From NCBI RefSeq assembly GCF_004379255.2, contig NC_056045.1:13109593-13173592 (forward strand): a stretch of DNA of 64,000 nucleotides, read 5' to 3'. Source of the stretch: Salvia splendens. Taxonomy: Eukaryota; Streptophyta; Magnoliopsida; Lamiales; Lamiaceae. Shown here one piece after another: positions 60,320-64,000 of this stretch (positions within the stretch are counted from its first letter, which is position 1; every line of letters starts with the position of its first letter). The position numbers and the translations under genes were made by a program. The notes under the pieces are model-generated. The model worked only from the letters and a program-made list of their open reading frames with translations, ran no database searches and was not told the DNA's origin.

Positions 60320-62820
60320 CGCCGGGACCCCTCACCAAAGGCCATGGCCGGAAAAGATTCGTACCCTCCCCTCTCCCGAGGACAAACAACTCACGAAGAA
60401 GCTCGACTTTGGAGGAGGGCACCTCCGAGCTAGAGATCTCCGGCTCGTCCTCCGCCCTTGACAGCCCTAAATGCAAGGTAACACCTTCCTTCCCGCCTTA
60501 CTCCATGGATAACAAAGTAGCACAAGCTATGGAATCTCCTCTAAGGACCTTACCGATGAGGATGGACCCCATATGGAGATGGTGGTATACGGAAAAGCTC
60601 CGGCCGCCGACGCCGCACCACCGTCCGACCTTGAACCCGTCATGGGTGAGAAGACCATTGGAGGTGAGGAAGATGGGCCCCTAGGCGTAATCTCATGAGG
60701 ATTTGGACGTTGCATGTGTGACAAAAAGTACATTGGGGAGTGAGATAGTCAACCTTACCCGAAATGGGCATGGGAACAAATTGCCTGTCGGAAAGCGCTT
60801 TTGTCCCTTACCCAAAAACGGGAGTCACATGTGGAGCCTTGCTCACCCCCACCAATGCAGCAAGTAGAGCCAAAAAGAATGGAGATCCTACAAATCATTG
60901 ACTGGACCATGGCGGAGGTGCTTGATACGACGGCGGCGCAACCCCTCCTCGCCGGATCCTCGCCGGCCAAGGTCGATATGCCAAGAGTCAACCTTGTTAC
61001 AAATGGGAAAAGACAAAGATACCGAAACATGTATGCCTCGCATTGGGATTGGCCCGTCCTTGGAAGATTTTCCACCTCTAGAAAAGGGAAGGACCCGGAA
61101 ATCCGAGCATCATTCGAATCCGGAGCACCCTAACGAAGCCGGGTTGGGCCGACGACCCAAGCCTACCCAAAACTCCCTCCGAGACTTGACCACACCCTCG
61201 GCCTCGGGCATGCATGCGAAGGACCCCGGCGAGGACCGAGATGGAGATGGGAACGCCCCGGCCTCCCGATGAAGCCATGAACGAGAAGGATCCGACCAAA
61301 GGACCACATACCGAAACAAACCTTGGGGGCTAAATCTAAAGACAACCCGACACAAACCCTTGGGAGATGACACTGAGCCAAACGTGAGGAACTCCAACAA
61401 GAAGAAATCCATGGCCGACATGGTGAGGGGGGGCATCGTCTATTGAGGATCCACAAGTCTTTGTCCAGAGAACATCCAAAATATTGGTTTTGCGTCCACG
61501 GCAAACGGAATTCCATCCATCTACTTCTCCGGATCAGAAATCCAAAGGTTGGCATCATCCCTTGGCCATGCAATAGTAGGTAAGTTCTCGCACTCAATCC
61601 CCCGGCTTCCTACCAAATCCAAAAGGCCCTAGATAATATTAAATTTTGCCGCGGTTATACTTGGAATTATATTAATGCCAAACATATTCTTGTTCAATTT
61701 GAGGATATGGCGGGATTATGCTCTCGGCTCCTAGTGGACCCAAAGGGACGCCGGTATGGTTCATTGATCGACATACGATGAGAGTATTCAAATGGTACCC
61801 CCGACTTTAACGCCTATTGTGAATCTCCAATTGCGGCGATATGGTGCAACTTAATTGGGCTCCCGATCCACCTATACGATCAATCGGCCCTTTATGCCAT
61901 TGGAAAACTTCTTGGCAACCCGATCGAAATAGATAGAGCCATGGCCAAAAATCGAGACTCTCCTTCGCACGTCTTTGTATCGAGATTGACATAACAAAGG
62001 CTCCACCCGAGGAGATCATCCTAGATATTTGTGGGCGCCCCTTGGTGCAGCAAGTAAAGTGGGATAAGATCATGTCTTATTGTGTAGATTGCAAACATGT
62101 TGGACACAAAAATGAAGTGTGTTATGCTTCCGGGAAGACGGCTCGACCTCCAAAGCGAAATTACAACATAGCAACACCAAAACATTCACAACATGGAGAA
62201 ATAGGAACAAAAGAGAGTAATGTTGAGTCAAGGAAATCCGATAGTAACATGGAATGGCAGCAACAAGGGAAGCACAAGGGGAAAGAAAGAAATGCTCGGA
62301 TAAACCCGATGGCCAAGGCACAATCGGGGACGGAATGGCCGGGACCGGACTTCTTGGGTGACATGCAAGGACCGGGGTGTAAGGAAATAGTCATCGTCCA
62401 CGATGAGCGATATGACAACCAATCTAGAGAACCATCCGCCAAATGGCCTTCATTTGGTAGTGGGCGTGGGGGTAAGCCGAGAGGTGCGGACTTGGCGCGG
62501 CCCGCAGCGAACCCGACATCGGGTAACCTTGTTCATCCGAAAGGCCATTTCAAACCCTTTGTTTTAACAAACACCGAAGCACAAGAATCACCAAATCACA
62601 TGAGCACTAATCGGTATTTCTCCCTCATGGAGTGAGAGAACTTTATGGAGAATGATATGGAAGAAGAGGAGAATTGGCAAGACTCTACCCGCTCACAATG
62701 AAAACGATGATGGAGCCAACCCCACCCATATGGAAGCCGTGACACCTCATGAAGGGAATGGCCTTCAAATAATTGAATTTCAAGGGGGGCGTCAATCCCA
62801 TCGGGTACGAACTCCTCTAG
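60320..62820 (+). pseudogene. L13 ORF1, multiply frameshifted
   Basis: Recognisable segments in order: KGHGRKRFVPSP (60340), LEDFPPLEKGRT in another frame (about 61058-61097), KKSMADMV (about 61405), PSIYFSGSEIQRLASSLGH (about 61515), a DUF4283-like domain broken at about 61600, 61715 and 61950, and the knuckle YCVDCKHVGHKNEVC in the open frame 62042-62635. Its tail has a premature TGA after MSTNRYFSLME. The last codons before ORF2 again encode a T-N-S-S type ending. It is not functional. Confidence 0.78.
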
Positions 62821-62826
62821 TTAATC

Positions 62827-64000
62827 ATGTCATTAAATCTTCTGTTTTGGAACGTTAGGGGGATCGCAAATGCGTCAACCCAAAACGTCCTAAAAAGACT
62901 AATTAGTTCTCATAATATTTGTTTTCTTGCAATAATGGAACCGTTTATCCCCCCAATCCGGACGTTTTCGAAGTTGTTGGGGCTGTCCTTCAAGGGCTCG
63001 AACATCAATGGGAAAATTTGGATATTTGTGAAAGAAGGGATGGATTATGATGCGTTGGATGACTCGGAACAGCTGCTACATGGGAGGTTCACTTGCCCTT
63101 GGATTTCAACTCCTATTATGCTATCGGCCGTATATGCTAAATGCACGAGAGGGGAGCGACATGTCCTATGGGAAAAGTTGAGGGATATCACACAACTCTC
63201 GGATGGGATGCCGTGGTTTATTGGAGGGGACTTCAACACAAACCTCTCTTCTCAAGACAGGACGGGGAGCGACACAAATCGTCAAGCGGAAATGGTTGAT
63301 TTTGCTGAAGCCATTGAGGACTGTGGTCTTATGGACCCAGGCTATGATGGATCAGATTTCACCTGGGCTAAGAATGGCCTTATGGAAAGGTTGGATAGGG
63401 TGCTGATTAGCGAGACGACGGCTCAAACGTTTGAGGCAATAAGAGTCACAAATCTCCCACGCATCGCGTCTGACCACTGACCTCTCCTTGTTAGATGCAG
63501 GCCGACTAACATCTTTACGGGCGGGAAAGTGTTCCGGTTCCAAAACATGTGGGTCCGGCATGAGGGATTCGGTGACTTGGTAAAAGAAGATTGGATGGCT
63601 CCCACGGAGGCCGAGGGCATCCTCAATTTGAAGATCAACTTAGCAAGGATCAAGAGTACGCTTAAAAGGTGGAACAAAGAGGTGTTTGGGAATATTCAGT
63701 CCAACTTAAAAACCTGTGAAGAAAACATTGCAGAGGCACAAGCGGAGTTTGAAGGTGACCCCTCAGCTCGGAATAGAACGGAGGTCAACAAACAAATTGC
63801 CGAGTACATATTACTTCTTAAAATGGAGGAAGATTTTTGGCGGCAGAAGCCGGCCCTCCGTTGGCTAGAAGAAGGGGATAAAAATACTAGGTTCTACCAA
63901 AGCTGGGTGAAGCAGAAGAAGATCCGGCTACGCATCCACAAGATCTACGCTAATGGGTGTGAACTCACGGATGACAAGGCCATCAAAGAATCGGCGGTTG
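62827..64000 (+). pseudogene. L13 ORF2, N-terminal part with nonsense codon
   Basis: ATG at 62827 (MSLNLLFWNVRG), two bases after the ORF1 TAA. Endonuclease motifs (IMEP, GGDFNTN, SDH) are followed by TGA at 63478-63480 where siblings have GGA (Gly of SDHGP). The same frame then continues open to the window end (VFRFQNMWVRHEGF, MEEDFWRQKPALRWLEEGDKNTRFYQSW). The nonsense codon falls at the catalytic SDHG motif. Confidence 0.87.

Larger units (their letters stand above)
60320..64000 (+). mobile_element. L13: decayed LINE running off the window
   Basis: It starts abruptly within ORF1 (TPGPLTKGHGRKRFVPSPL, compare STPAPPTKGNGRKRFVPSPM in L8) and continues through ORF1 and the first 390 codons of ORF2. 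It is closest to L5 in sequence and in the TAATCATG junction. It has more frameshifts than any other long LINE here, so it is probably the oldest. Confidence 0.86.

Noticed and set aside
1..64000. Host genes, tRNA or rRNA genes, CRISPR arrays, bacterial operons
   Set aside because: All long frames belong to LINE or gypsy elements, no tRNA-like cloverleaf was seen apart from the PBS complements, and no regularly spaced short repeats exist.

Overview
This window is almost wall-to-wall retrotransposon. I found no host gene, tRNA, rRNA, CRISPR array or bacterial-type feature. The elements point to a flowering plant. The non-LTR elements are plant L1-type LINEs whose ORF2 ends in an RNase H domain and whose ORF1 carries a DUF4283-like domain plus a CCHC knuckle. 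The LTR elements are Ty3/gypsy with a 14-nt primer binding site matching plant initiator-Met tRNA. I cannot name the species.

Layout, using my own labels. L1 (1-7713, -) is a near full-length LINE whose 3' end is cut by the window. A scrap of gypsy sequence (7714-7770) follows. L2 (7771-10583, +) is a 5'-truncated LINE running straight into a LINE body, L3 (10584-11874, +). L3 is interrupted by L4 (11875-12883, -), and L4 by L5 (from 12884, -). L5 is the host of most of the window. It appears in four pieces (12884-14856, 31520-33233, 41076-42494, 50655 to about 51160) separated by three large insertions: gypsy G1 (14857-31519, +), full-length LINE L8 (33234-41075, +) and gypsy G2 (42495-50654, -). 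G1 itself contains an antisense LTR/PBS fragment (16573-17385), the truncated LINE L6 (17620-18969, -) and the full-length LINE L7 (22548-30275, -). G2's 3' LTR contains L9 (42770-44370, -), an ORF1-only LINE derivative. To the right lie L10 (about 51160-56005, +), L11 (56006-59719, +), a short second copy of L3 sequence (to 59810), an inverted scrap L12 (59811-60319, -) and the decayed LINE L13 (60320-64000, +).

Matched target-site duplications read directly from the sequence support the nesting: CGGGG around G1 (16.7 kb apart), 18 bp around L6, 19 bp around L7, 16 bp around L8 and 19 bp around L9. Relative ages follow: L3 is older than L4, then L5, then G1/G2/L8, then L6/L7/L9. G1's two 770-bp LTRs differ at one base that I noticed, so the pile-up is recent.

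In function, each complete LINE encodes an RNA-binding ORF1 protein and an ORF2 protein (AP-type endonuclease, reverse transcriptase, zinc finger, RNase H). The two frames are coupled by a stop/start overlap or a very short gap. L7 keeps both frames open and L8 very nearly so. L1 has one nonsense codon in ORF1. Each gypsy encodes a single Gag-Pol whose last 68 codons lie inside the 3' LTR. The most interesting observations are a covarying hairpin set in the LINE 3' UTRs, patchwork LINE 5' junctions built from other retroelement sequences, an ORF1-only LINE derivative, and a gypsy copy (G2) that looks like a recombinant of two parents.
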